A stretch of DNA of 34,454 bases from Desulfobacterales bacterium RIFOXYA12_FULL_46_15 (GTDB taxonomy: Bacteria; Desulfobacterota; Desulfobacteria; Desulfobacterales; Desulfobacteraceae). Shown here piece by piece: positions 27,101 through 34,382 of the stretch. Under the pieces are notes generated by a model. The model searched no databases. It saw only the letters and a program-made list of their open reading frames with translations, and was not told where the DNA came from. Position 1 is the stretch's first letter. The number at the start of each line of letters is the position of its first letter. The stretch spans positions 1 to 34,454 of the forward strand of contig MGTJ01000167.1 in the NCBI GenBank assembly GCA_001799395.1, in the 5' to 3' direction. Both the position numbers and the translations under genes were made by a program.

Positions 27101-28244
27101 CCTCTTTTAAATACTCGACCAGGCGGTTAAAAGAATCTGCTGCCTCGGCAAACTCATCTTTTCCAATAATATCCAGCTTATTTTTAATATTGCCCTGGCT
27201 CATCTGTTCAAATACGGTAAGAAATTTATTAAACTTGGTCCGGATTTCCTTTACGAAAAACACGCTTAAAAGAATGGTAAAAAATGTTCCGACAGCGCTG
27301 ATGGCAATAGCAAGAAAAAGCGTTTTTCTGACCTCCGAAAGAATATTATTTTCTGGAATGAAAGATGTTAAAAAGAAAGAATTATCACCTGGATCAGATT
27401 GAGGCTGAAATATAGTCTCCGGACTTAAAATTGGTAGAAAATTAGCCATATTTTTTTCTCCGGCAACGGTATACACCATGGTCTTTGTATTTTTTGACCG
27501 ACTCAGCAATGAAGAGACCGCTTTGGCATGAACATCCAACACTTCCATCATTTCGTTTCTGGAAATAACAAAGACTTCAGATGCCGATTGATCCAATATC
27601 ATTACTTTTACATCTGAAAATCCATTGGATTGGTTTTTTTTCAGAAAATCGCTCAAAGCATTTTCAATCGTTTTCCTGTCAATAAATGCTAAAAAATATC
27701 CATTTGGCAATCCCCCCAAGTCTTTAGTTCTAAAACTAAAAACATAAGTTCGGGGTTTCTTTGCATTTTCCAAACCAGGTTCCTGCATTAGAAATGCGTG
27801 TTGATCAGAATGATCCTTCAGCTCAAGAACTTTATCTATTTTTGTTTTTTTTGATTTAGCTTTTTCAATTAGGTCTTCCGTTCGAGTACTGCTGATCAGG
27901 ACATTACCTTCAAGATCCGTCAGGATCAGACGGCAAAATCCGTTATGGTCTGCCAGAATAGTATTAAAATACGTCTCAAACTCTTCTAATGTCTTAAATT
28001 CTATTGCGATCCCGAAGGTGCCGTCCCGTATCAGCTGCAAAAATACTGATTTCTGATTGTTAAGAAAGTCATTGATTTCCGAAGCCCCGCTCTGAATAAT
28101 CAGTTGCATGGCTTTGACACTGCTGTCTATGGTAGTTTTTCTAGAATAGTAATAGGTGGTCCCTGTGATTGCCAGCATGGGGACCAATGACAACAGCATA
28201 CCAAATAAAATTTTTTTCCTGAGTGTTTTAAATGGTGCAACCAT
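24153..28244 (-). CDS. Transmembrane Cache-HAMP-GAF hybrid histidine kinase
   Basis: This very large sensor kinase has 1363 residues. Membrane segments at about 12-33 and 308-331 enclose a periplasmic double-Cache-like sensor. HAMP (332-385), a further linker, a GAF domain (about 430-585) and a long Glu-rich coiled coil (585-685) with a repeated RNRQEELKSSNEELEEQ-type phrase follow. HisKA has His696 (MSHELRTP). HATPase has its N box around 812-816, DTGIGIA and GGTGLGL. Three receiver-like units close it: receiver 1 (975-1090; Asp1024), a degenerate unit (1097-1215; Met1146 where Asp is expected) and receiver 3 (1243-1360; Asp1294). No Hpt or DNA-binding output is present. AGGGGGT precedes the ATG. 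It is 155 bases downstream of the dipeptide-binding-protein gene and 30 upstream of cheR. Confidence 0.9.
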   Translation of the reverse strand: MVAPFKTLRKKILFGMLLSLVPMLAITGTTYYYSRKTTIDSSVKAMQLIIQSGASEINDFLNNQKSVFLQLIRDGTFGIAIEFKTLEEFETYFNTILADHNGFCRLILTDLEGNVLISSTRTEDLIEKAKSKKTKIDKVLELKDHSDQHAFLMQEPGLENAKKPRTYVFSFRTKDLGGLPNGYFLAFIDRKTIENALSDFLKKNQSNGFSDVKVMILDQSASEVFVISRNEMMEVLDVHAKAVSSLLSRSKNTKTMVYTVAGEKNMANFLPILSPETIFQPQSDPGDNSFFLTSFIPENNILSEVRKTLFLAIAISAVGTFFTILLSVFFVKEIRTKFNKFLTVFEQMSQGNIKNKLDIIGKDEFAEAADSFNRLVEYLKEVILVCEGVSENNFNKYFSLRGENDLLGNAINRMTARLKEVTENQKKQDWLKTGLAELNNAMRGEQDPSTLAGITISFLAKYLDSQIGVLYLADEQQLLCLSGSYSYQKRKNLSSRFKLGEGVVGQAALEKEYIQLSNVPDDYIVIQSGLGESKPTHILAMPFLYDNKVKGVIELGSFETFPTGHIEFLKTIGENLAVNFNTSLSRLKMKELLDKTSRQAEELRNRQEELKSSNEELEEQTALLKESESRLRNQQEELKTINEELEEKSRVLEEQKENIEKQNRELQKAQKLIEDKANDLETANQYKSEFLANMSHELRTPLNSILLLSNLLSKNKNQTLSAKEEEYCQTINQAGNDLLSLINDILDLSKIEAGKMEVTLEKIDPKDFAGYLQRNFSHQAEAKGLTIETIVGDHLPEYFYSDRQKVDQILKNLISNAIKFTSEGSVTISIEQTPENIKFNSMIIPSSDTISINVKDTGIGIAQEKQKTIFEAFRQEDGTTDRKYGGTGLGLSISTQLARLLEGEISLKSQKGNGSIFTLHLPKKHSGAVAPSDPVVRRNKEKGSQSYLEVLPEYQPKGLGNLMDDRRNLSEKDRSILIIEDDPKFARILFDIAHERNFQCIMAEDGETGLQHAEHYQPSAIILDVGLPNIDGWEVMRRLTKSNKTRHIPVHFISAHEKEQSLEKFGAIGYLKKPVSMKSLEDAFQKIEMKISKEIKQVLLIGHDKTLIDAISEVLDSEDMKITPADTLDKSLSLLETDTFDCVILMMESDEKPDQPFISKIKEKATTLTMPIIIYSSIDISDKKREALSRYSDTIITRSDNQAMAKLLDETSLFLHRIEKDMPEKQKNLLKTLYEKENVFKDKKVLIVDDDMRNIFALMNILEEQEVNVIIGKNGKEALQRLEEFNDIDLILMDIMMPEMDGYEAMKRIRKNEQYKQLPIIALTAKSMRGDRDKCIEAGANDYISKPIDIEKLMSLLRVWLYK

Positions 28245-28399
28245 TTTTGCTACCCCCTGTGAAAACTTGCAAGGGCAATAAATTCATCCGCTGATGGAAA
28301 TAAAAAAAAGATTATATAAACGATCTATTTAGATACATCCATATTCACATATTCCAATATATAAAACAAGTCATGATTTTCTGAAAATTCATCTAAATA

Positions 28400-29899
28400 T
28401 TATTTGGCCCGGGAAAAAACATTATAATCAATGTGCCCGTTAACACCAATCCCGGGAAGCTGAATTTCTTTTTTCATGGCAAAAACACTAACTGGCTGGA
28501 AAGTAAACAACATCATCGCCTGTTCATGAATGTATTCGTCTAACAAAGACAATGCCTTGACATGATTTGGAAATGATGAGGTAAACAGGGACATCTGAAA
28601 TTTCTTATTAAACTCCGGATCAACGGCAAGGGACCAAGGGCTTGATGATTCCAGAAAAAGCCCGGCATGAAATGCTAAATCCACGATCGGATTATCCACT
28701 AAATTGATGGCCATGTCCCCATCATAAGGCGCACCTGTCATTTTCCCGACCACGACTTTTTTCGCCCAATCCGGACGGGATACGATTTCCAGATCAAGCT
28801 CAATCCCAATTTTTGATAAATCCTCTTTGATCGATAATGAAAGCTTTTCAGCCTGATCTATCGTAATCACCTTAAGCTTAAACCCATTTGCATACCCTGC
28901 GGCTGCCAGAAGCGCTCGCGCCTTGGCAGGATCATATGGATACGGATTTATTCTGTCGCTTTTACCGATTTCCCCATTTTTCCCCAGGGACGCCAAGGCA
29001 GTCCCAAGCCCTCCATTTTGGACTCGAATCATTTTTGTTTTATCTACTGCAAAATTCATGGCTTTTCTGACATTCACATCAGCCAGGGGACCCTTGAAGC
29101 GCATCATAATCCAATACCCCTGGAGAACGGATCGACGCATTGTTTTAAATCGACCATCCGATTCAATGGCAGTTATATCATCCGGATGTATATTCGTGAC
29201 TACATCCACTTCATTGTTTTTCAACGCTTCAACCCATTTGTTTTCCGGGATAATTTTAAAAAAAAGATTTTCATAATTTGGAATCTCTTTCTCCCAGTAC
29301 TCAGAGTTCTTTTTTAAAATGATCTGACGTCCTTTTTCCCATTTTAAAAATTTATAAGGCCCTGTACCCATAGGGTTTTTATAAAATTCAGCCAACCCTA
29401 CCCGTTTAATATATTGAACCGGAACAATAGCCCCGAACATGGAAAGTCTGAATAAAAACATACCATCAGGATGTTTTAAATGAATCCTGACCTTATGAGA
29501 AGTTAATACCTCCACGCTCTGTATGGTATTTAAAATCCAAGCATTGCCGGCCTTATTTGCAGGATCGGCTACCCATTCATAAGTAAATTTCACACATTCT
29601 GCATTAAATGGCTCTCCATTGTGGAATACGACATTATTGCGAAGCTCAAATTCATATGTATTATTATCGATAAGCGTCCAGGATGTGGCCAGGGCAGGGG
29701 TTCTTTTACCATTGAGATCAATATGGATCAAACTGTCGAATATCTGGGTTATCACTGAATAGGAATCCGGATCAAATGATTTATCCAATGATGTAATGCC
29801 GGCAACATCAGCTCCGAAACTAACCACTCTCAAATCATTGGCAAATCCGTTTCCTATGAAAAATATACCCGTGAATAAAATCATTAGGGTTTTTTTCAT
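28400..29899 (-). CDS. Dipeptide/oligopeptide-type solute-binding protein (SBP family 5)
   Basis: This exported protein of 499 residues belongs to ABC substrate-binding family 5 (DppA/OppA/NikA). A signal peptide is evident (MKKTLMILFTGIFFIGNGFA, cleavage near 20). Family landmarks are the Asp/Ser-rich first lobe start SLDKSFDPDSYSVI, then ALATSWTLIDNNTYEFELR, VVFHNGEPFNAECVKF, MGTGPYKFLKWEKG and DVNVRKAMNFAVDK. ATG 29899 is set by AGGAGA 8 bases upstream; the in-frame extension to 29941 has no signal-peptide logic. No permease or ATPase gene is adjacent, and the next gene in the direction is the Cache kinase 155 bases away. It may be a sensor partner or an orphan binding protein; peptides, nickel or another ligand cannot be told apart. 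Confidence 0.85.
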   Translation of the reverse strand: MKKTLMILFTGIFFIGNGFANDLRVVSFGADVAGITSLDKSFDPDSYSVITQIFDSLIHIDLNGKRTPALATSWTLIDNNTYEFELRNNVVFHNGEPFNAECVKFTYEWVADPANKAGNAWILNTIQSVEVLTSHKVRIHLKHPDGMFLFRLSMFGAIVPVQYIKRVGLAEFYKNPMGTGPYKFLKWEKGRQIILKKNSEYWEKEIPNYENLFFKIIPENKWVEALKNNEVDVVTNIHPDDITAIESDGRFKTMRRSVLQGYWIMMRFKGPLADVNVRKAMNFAVDKTKMIRVQNGGLGTALASLGKNGEIGKSDRINPYPYDPAKARALLAAAGYANGFKLKVITIDQAEKLSLSIKEDLSKIGIELDLEIVSRPDWAKKVVVGKMTGAPYDGDMAINLVDNPIVDLAFHAGLFLESSSPWSLAVDPEFNKKFQMSLFTSSFPNHVKALSLLDEYIHEQAMMLFTFQPVSVFAMKKEIQLPGIGVNGHIDYNVFSRAK

Positions 29900-29931
29900 C
29901 CTATATCTCCTGTAAAGTGTATTTTCAAAAA

Positions 29932-29943
29932 TTTTGTACAAAA
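29932..29943. promoter_or_regulatory. 12-bp perfect palindrome upstream of the SBP5 gene
   Basis: TTTTGTACAAAA lies 33 bases upstream of the ATG at 29899, in the position of a promoter or operator for the leftward signalling block. Only symmetry and position support it, and AT-rich palindromes of this length can occur by chance. Confidence 0.25.
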
Positions 29944-30124
29944 CTGCTTTGAACTAATTATCACGTGAAAATTGAATTCGTCGGAAGAGGCATCGCTGTT
30001 TTAACAACTTATTCTTCAATGGGATCAGCATAGCAACCCACTTTATTGTAGTCAATAAAAGAATTTGACGAAATTGGCATATATTCTGATACCATTTATT
30101 GGAATTGATTTTCATTTTCCTTGC

Positions 30125-30153
30125 TTGACAATCCATAACAGTTGTTTCATTGT
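30125..30153 (+). promoter_or_regulatory. Putative promoter of the chromate-resistance operon
   Basis: A perfect -35 TTGACA (30125-30130) has CATTGT at 17-base spacing (30148-30153), a poor -10. TATAGA (30153-30158) is a better hexamer but lies too far (22 bases). A suboptimal spacing of this sort is common at activator-dependent or MerR-like promoters, but that is not shown here. Confidence 0.4.
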
Positions 30154-30182
30154 ATAGATAACAATTGAACAAGGAGTTAAGC

Positions 30183-31151
30183 ATGGTATTGTCGGGTTCA
30201 GCCAAATGGTTGCTTCTGGTCCATCAGATCCCTCCTAAACCCAACACCTTCAGGGTAAAAATCTGGCGGCGGCTTCAGAAAATAGGGGCCGTGGCCATAA
30301 AACAGTCGGTATATGCAATGCCCTGTTCAGACCATTCCCTGGAAGATTTGAGCTGGACTCTTAAGGAAATTGTTGCCGGTGGCGGGGACGGGTCTATCTT
30401 TGAGGCGCATTTTGTGGAGGGATTAAGTGATGAGCAGATCATTTCCCTGTTTCAAAATGCGCGCAAGGCAGATTATGAAAAAATTATCCAGGAGGCGAAC
30501 CGCCTGCTGGCCAACTGGTCTTCTGTAGAAGGTGATCAGGGTCTTCCTGTAAAACGGTCTGCTCATCTGTCCAGGTTAAAGGCCCGCCTTGATGAAACCA
30601 TCACTATTGATTTTTTCAATGCATCGGAACGGGGAACGGCGGACATCCTTTTTAAAGAGCTTGAAAAAGTCATCAACAACTCCAAGCCTGTAAAAATTGA
30701 AGGCAAAGGTGAAACAAAAAACCTTAAAGGCAGAACCTGGGTTACCCGGAAAAATCTTTTTGTTGATCGTATCTCCTGCGGGTGGCTGATCAAGCGGTTT
30801 ATCGATGAAAGTGCCGAATTTAAATTTGTGTCTCAATCCCGGTATAATTCAAAAAATGAAGAATTGAGGTTTGATATGTTTGACAGCGAATTCACCCATG
30901 AAGGAGATAAATGCACCTTTGAAGTCATGATAGAAAAATTTAGGTTTCAGGATAAGGCACTGAATCTTATGGCTGAGGTCATTCATGACATTGATCTGAA
31001 GGATGCCAAATTCAGCCGCATGGAAACCCATGGTGTCAAAGCCCTTTTGATGGGTCTTGTGGCGGCCCGGACAGATGATCATCTGCGGATGAAGGAAGGG
31101 TTTGCCTTCTTTGAAAATCTGTATGCCTATTTTCACAGGCATAAGGATTAA
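30183..31151 (+). CDS. chrB: ChrB chromate resistance regulator/protein
   Basis: This 322-residue protein has the ChrB layout. The N-terminal ChrB domain starts KWLLLVHQIPPKPNTFRVKIWRRLQ and spans about 1-150. The C-terminal domain of the family called chromate resistance exported protein lies at about 180-320 (VDRISCGWLIKRFIDESAEFKF region). In characterised systems ChrB is a chromate-responsive regulator of chrA. ATG 30183 has AAGGAG at 30171-30176. The C-terminal domain reads KNLFVDRISCGW where the stand-alone neighbour has SHVHVDRVACPW, so the two have diverged. Despite the family name no signal peptide is present. It is the first gene of chrB-(ChrB C-domain gene)-MFS-chrA. Confidence 0.85.
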   Translation: MVLSGSAKWLLLVHQIPPKPNTFRVKIWRRLQKIGAVAIKQSVYAMPCSDHSLEDLSWTLKEIVAGGGDGSIFEAHFVEGLSDEQIISLFQNARKADYEKIIQEANRLLANWSSVEGDQGLPVKRSAHLSRLKARLDETITIDFFNASERGTADILFKELEKVINNSKPVKIEGKGETKNLKGRTWVTRKNLFVDRISCGWLIKRFIDESAEFKFVSQSRYNSKNEELRFDMFDSEFTHEGDKCTFEVMIEKFRFQDKALNLMAEVIHDIDLKDAKFSRMETHGVKALLMGLVAARTDDHLRMKEGFAFFENLYAYFHRHKD

Positions 31152-31175
31152 AAAAAATGAATAGAGGAGACAAAA

Positions 31176-31619
31176 ATGAAATGGATAACAAGATCCCATG
31201 TCCATGTGGACAGAGTAGCCTGCCCCTGGCTGATTAAACGGTTCATTGACTTAGATGCTGAGTTTTTGTTTGTCCCGAGAATTGAGGTCCTGAAAACTGC
31301 CCGGGAAACCGGTGCGATTCCCTTTGATACAACCGGTGCCGAATTGAATCACCAGGATAATCTTTGCACCTTTGATGTGATCATAAAAAAATATGAGCTC
31401 ACTGACAAGGCCCTTATTCGCATGGCCAAGGTGATTAATGCGGCAGATACAGGCAACCTGGGGGCTGACCCGCTTGCACCAGGCTTTGAGGCTATCGCCG
31501 TAGGGTATGGGCTGCGTTTTTTTGCCGATGACCATGAAAATATTAAGCGCCAGTTTGAGGTTTATGATTCCCTGTATGCCTGGTGCCGCCTGGATAGGGA
31601 ATCGGTTCCTGAAAGGTAA
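31176..31619 (+). CDS. Stand-alone ChrB C-terminal-domain protein
   Basis: This 147-residue protein covers only the ChrB C-terminal domain and is a paralogue of the second half of the preceding gene. Shared landmarks include VDRVACPWLIKRFIDLDAEFLFV, the DNLCTFDVII segment, and LYAWCRLD at the end, which parallels LYAYFHRH in ChrB. It keeps a histidine pair (SHVHVDR) and CPW where ChrB has substitutions. GAGGAG precedes the ATG, and it starts 24 bases after chrB and ends one base before the MFS start. It has no signal peptide. The biochemical role of this domain is not known to me; sensing or binding chromate, or its reduction, is a guess from context. Confidence 0.78.
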   Translation: MKWITRSHVHVDRVACPWLIKRFIDLDAEFLFVPRIEVLKTARETGAIPFDTTGAELNHQDNLCTFDVIIKKYELTDKALIRMAKVINAADTGNLGADPLAPGFEAIAVGYGLRFFADDHENIKRQFEVYDSLYAWCRLDRESVPER

Positions 31620-31620
31620 A

Positions 31621-32895
31621 ATGATGACCCATCCTGTAATTTTAACAAGTCGTATCACAAGGCTCACGGATTTTCTTGCCCTTCAACGCAGCACCGCGGG
31701 CCTCCTGGCCATGGTGGTGTTGGTGGGCATGGGCGAGCGCATGGCCGAACGGTTTCTACCGATTTATATCCTGGCCCTGGGCGGAGGCGTTTTGGCTGTA
31801 GGTCTGTTACAGGCCATGGATAATTTTCTTTCAGCCCTTTACGCCTTTCCCGGCGGGTATTTGTCCGACCGTATCGGCACCAAGCGCTCCCTTCTGGTCT
31901 TCAATCTCATTGCCATGGCCGGATTTGCCCTGGTGATTCTGATCCCGGCCTGGCAGGCGGTTTTGATTGGCGCCGTGCTCTTTATTTCCTGGTCGGCCAT
32001 ATCGCTTCCCGCCACCATGAGCCTGATGTACAGGGTCTTGCCGCTGAACAAGCGGACCATGGGGGTGAGTGTGCACTCATTGACCCGCCGTATTCCCATG
32101 GCTCTTGGTCCTGTGATCGGAGGCCTTTTTATCGGCGTTTGGGGAGAGCGGACCGGCATTCGCCTGGCCTTTATCACGGCCCTGATTATGGCTGTTGCGG
32201 CTTTGTTCCTGCAACAGCGGATGATTGAAGATGACAGGTCCGGAAAAGGATCAAAAACCGATACCTGTGGGCTCACACCTGAAAAAAACCCCATAAAATT
32301 GTTTCAATTAATGAATCCTTCCATGAAACGGCTGCTGGTAACCGATATCCTGATCCGTTTCTGTGAACAGATTCCCTATGCCTTTGTGATAATCTGGTGC
32401 ATGAAGACAATTTCCGAGCCTGTATCAGCCCTTCAATTCGGTGTTCTGACCACCATTGAAATGGCTGTGGCCATACTGGTTTACATTCCGGTAGCCTATC
32501 TCGCCGACCGCAGTACCAAAAAACCCTTTGTGCTGATGACTTTTGTATTTTTTACCCTTTTTCCCCTGGTCCTTTTATACAGCCGGTCACTTGAATGGCT
32601 GATTTTGGCCTTTGTCCTGAGAGGATTAAAAGAGTTTGGCGAGCCCACCCGAAAAGCGCTGATCATGGACCTGGCCCCGGAACACTGCAAGGCCGGCATG
32701 TTTGGTTTGTATTATCTGATTCGGGACATGGTTGTATCCCTGGCCGCTCTGGGTGGGGCCTTCCTGTGGCAAATCAGCCCTGAGGCAAATCTCATCACCG
32801 CCTTTGGTTTCGGAGTCATGGGAACGATTGGGTTTGCAGTTTTCGGCAGCGACGTGGCAATGTCTTATCCCATAAGGAGGGCTGAATTAAAATGA
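31621..32895 (+). CDS. MFS transporter in the chromate operon
   Basis: This 424-residue major facilitator superfamily protein has about 12 membrane segments and the standard loop 2-3 motif GGYLSDRIGTKRSLL, plus a longer central hydrophilic loop around residues 200-235. The N-terminal motif GMGERMAERFLPIYILALGG recurs in MFS genes found beside chrA in deltaproteobacteria, as far as I recall. The start is the ATG at 31621, with GAAAGG before it; a second ATG follows directly. The stop overlaps the chrA ATG by four bases, so MFS and ChrA are translationally coupled. The substrate is unknown. It could export another oxyanion or a chromate-reduction product, or take part with ChrA in detoxification. 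Confidence 0.83.
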   Translation: MMTHPVILTSRITRLTDFLALQRSTAGLLAMVVLVGMGERMAERFLPIYILALGGGVLAVGLLQAMDNFLSALYAFPGGYLSDRIGTKRSLLVFNLIAMAGFALVILIPAWQAVLIGAVLFISWSAISLPATMSLMYRVLPLNKRTMGVSVHSLTRRIPMALGPVIGGLFIGVWGERTGIRLAFITALIMAVAALFLQQRMIEDDRSGKGSKTDTCGLTPEKNPIKLFQLMNPSMKRLLVTDILIRFCEQIPYAFVIIWCMKTISEPVSALQFGVLTTIEMAVAILVYIPVAYLADRSTKKPFVLMTFVFFTLFPLVLLYSRSLEWLILAFVLRGLKEFGEPTRKALIMDLAPEHCKAGMFGLYYLIRDMVVSLAALGGAFLWQISPEANLITAFGFGVMGTIGFAVFGSDVAMSYPIRRAELK

Positions 32896-34202
32896 ATTCC
32901 TTAACGGTTCCTTTTAAAGATGCATTGAAATTCTGGGCAAAACTCGGGTTTATAAGTTTTGGCGGGCCGGCCGGACAAATAGCCATTATGCACCAGGAAG
33001 TGGTGGAACGTCGAAGCTGGATCAACGAAAATCAGTTTCTCCGGGCCCTCAATTTCTGCATGCTGCTGCCCGGTCCGGAAGCCCAGCAATTGGCCACCTA
33101 TATCGGCTGGCGCATGCACGGTACACTTGGTGGTATTGCTGCCGGAGCCCTTTTTGTCATTCCATCGATATTTGTCATGCTTTTACTCAGCTATCTGGCT
33201 GTGGCTCATATCGATATCCCGGCGGTTGCGGCCGCCTTCTACGGCATCCAGCCGGTGGTGGTTGCCGTGGTGGCAGAGGCTGTGCTGCGTATCGGGAAAA
33301 AGGCTCTCCGTCATGGATTTTTGTATGGGTTTGCAGCGGCTGCCTTTGCAGCGATATTTTTCTTTAAGATTCCATTTCCGTATATTGTTGCAGGGGCCGC
33401 CCTGGGCGGTCTGATCATGCAGCGGATATCTCCGGAGGTGTTCTGTAAAGGTGATTTTGATGAAAAAACACGGGAATGTCTTACAGAAACTGAATCGAAA
33501 GCAGATCAACAGGCTCAAAAACCTTCCTGGACCCATTTTTTCCTTATCCTTCTTATCTTTTCAGGTTTATGGATCGCAGTGGTCGGGTCGGTGTGGATCT
33601 GGGCCGGTTACAACAGTACCTTATCTCAAATCGCCATGTTTTTCAGTAAAGCCGCATTTGTTACTTTCGGCGGGGCCTATGCCGTTCTAAGCTATATTAC
33701 GGATGTGGCCGTATCCAATGGGTGGCTGACCGCCAAACAGATGCTCATCGGCCTCGGTCTTGCAGAATCGACACCCGGCCCCCTTATTATGGTAACACAA
33801 TTTGTCGGCTTTTTAGGTGCATGGCATCTGCCGGACGGTCTCACTCCCTTGACTGCGGGTATTCTTGGAGCCTTGATAACCACCTATGTAACTTTTTTGC
33901 CCAGCTTTTTCTTTATTTTTGCCGGAGCTCCTTTTATCGAGTCCATGGCCGGAAACCGGCGCCTCCAGGCCTCCCTTACAGGAGTTACGGCAGCCGTGGT
34001 GGGTGTGGTACTCAATCTTGCGGTCTGGTTCGGGTATAAGGTGATCCTGCCCAATGGCGGCAGTATGGATTATTTTGCACTGGCATCCGCTATCATCTCC
34101 CTGGGATTGCTGCAGAAGTATCACGCTCCCATCCAGTATATGGTACCAGTGGGTGCAGTCATAGGAGTGGTCTGGAAAAATTTTATTGTATTCATACTTT
34201 AG
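32892..34202 (+). CDS. chrA: ChrA chromate transporter (long, two-domain type)
   Basis: This 436-residue inner-membrane protein exports chromate. It has two homologous CHR halves, the long-chain form. Half 1 has FWAKLGFISFGGPAGQIA (14-31) and LLPGPEAQQLATYIG (58-72). Half 2 has FFSKAAFVTFGGAYAVL and LAESTPGPLIMVTQFVG. A hydrophilic linker (about 180-215) separates them. About ten to twelve membrane segments are predicted by eye. The start ATG overlaps the MFS stop (ATGA). It is the last gene of the operon; a 21-bp inverted repeat follows 132 bases later. Sulfate-like anion antiport is the accepted mechanism for the family; chromate as the physiological substrate rests on the chrB neighbour. 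Confidence 0.93.
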   Translation: MNSLTVPFKDALKFWAKLGFISFGGPAGQIAIMHQEVVERRSWINENQFLRALNFCMLLPGPEAQQLATYIGWRMHGTLGGIAAGALFVIPSIFVMLLLSYLAVAHIDIPAVAAAFYGIQPVVVAVVAEAVLRIGKKALRHGFLYGFAAAAFAAIFFFKIPFPYIVAGAALGGLIMQRISPEVFCKGDFDEKTRECLTETESKADQQAQKPSWTHFFLILLIFSGLWIAVVGSVWIWAGYNSTLSQIAMFFSKAAFVTFGGAYAVLSYITDVAVSNGWLTAKQMLIGLGLAESTPGPLIMVTQFVGFLGAWHLPDGLTPLTAGILGALITTYVTFLPSFFFIFAGAPFIESMAGNRRLQASLTGVTAAVVGVVLNLAVWFGYKVILPNGGSMDYFALASAIISLGLLQKYHAPIQYMVPVGAVIGVVWKNFIVFIL

Positions 34203-34334
34203 TCTTTTTTTGACTGCAAATCAATCAGGGAAAATACTGAATTTTTTAAAGGAATTTTTCAGGCAAATCAATTCCCACTTTCAGCGCGGCCCCGGCGTTC
34301 CTCCAGTAGGGATAATTTTTCTTGCCTTAATTTG

Positions 34335-34382
34335 CTTAGACCTGATACAGGTACAGCATGTTGTACCTGTATCAGGTCTAAG
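34335..34382. repeat. 21-bp perfect inverted repeat after chrA
   Basis: Bases 34335-34355 are an exact reverse complement of 34362-34382 (CTTAGACCTGATACAGGTACA on the left arm's sequence, split here as CTTAGACCTGA plus TACAGGTACA), with a 6-base loop GCATGT. There is no T-tract on either side. It may be a terminator without a U-run, a processed RNA hairpin or a large operator. The surrounding 34203-34454 holds no gene that I can support. Confidence 0.6.

Noticed and set aside
29954-30205. Minus-strand open frame of 83 codons between the SBP5 gene and chrB
   Set aside because: It overlaps the chrB promoter and start, has no ribosome-binding site evident to me, and its translation shows no domain or signal.
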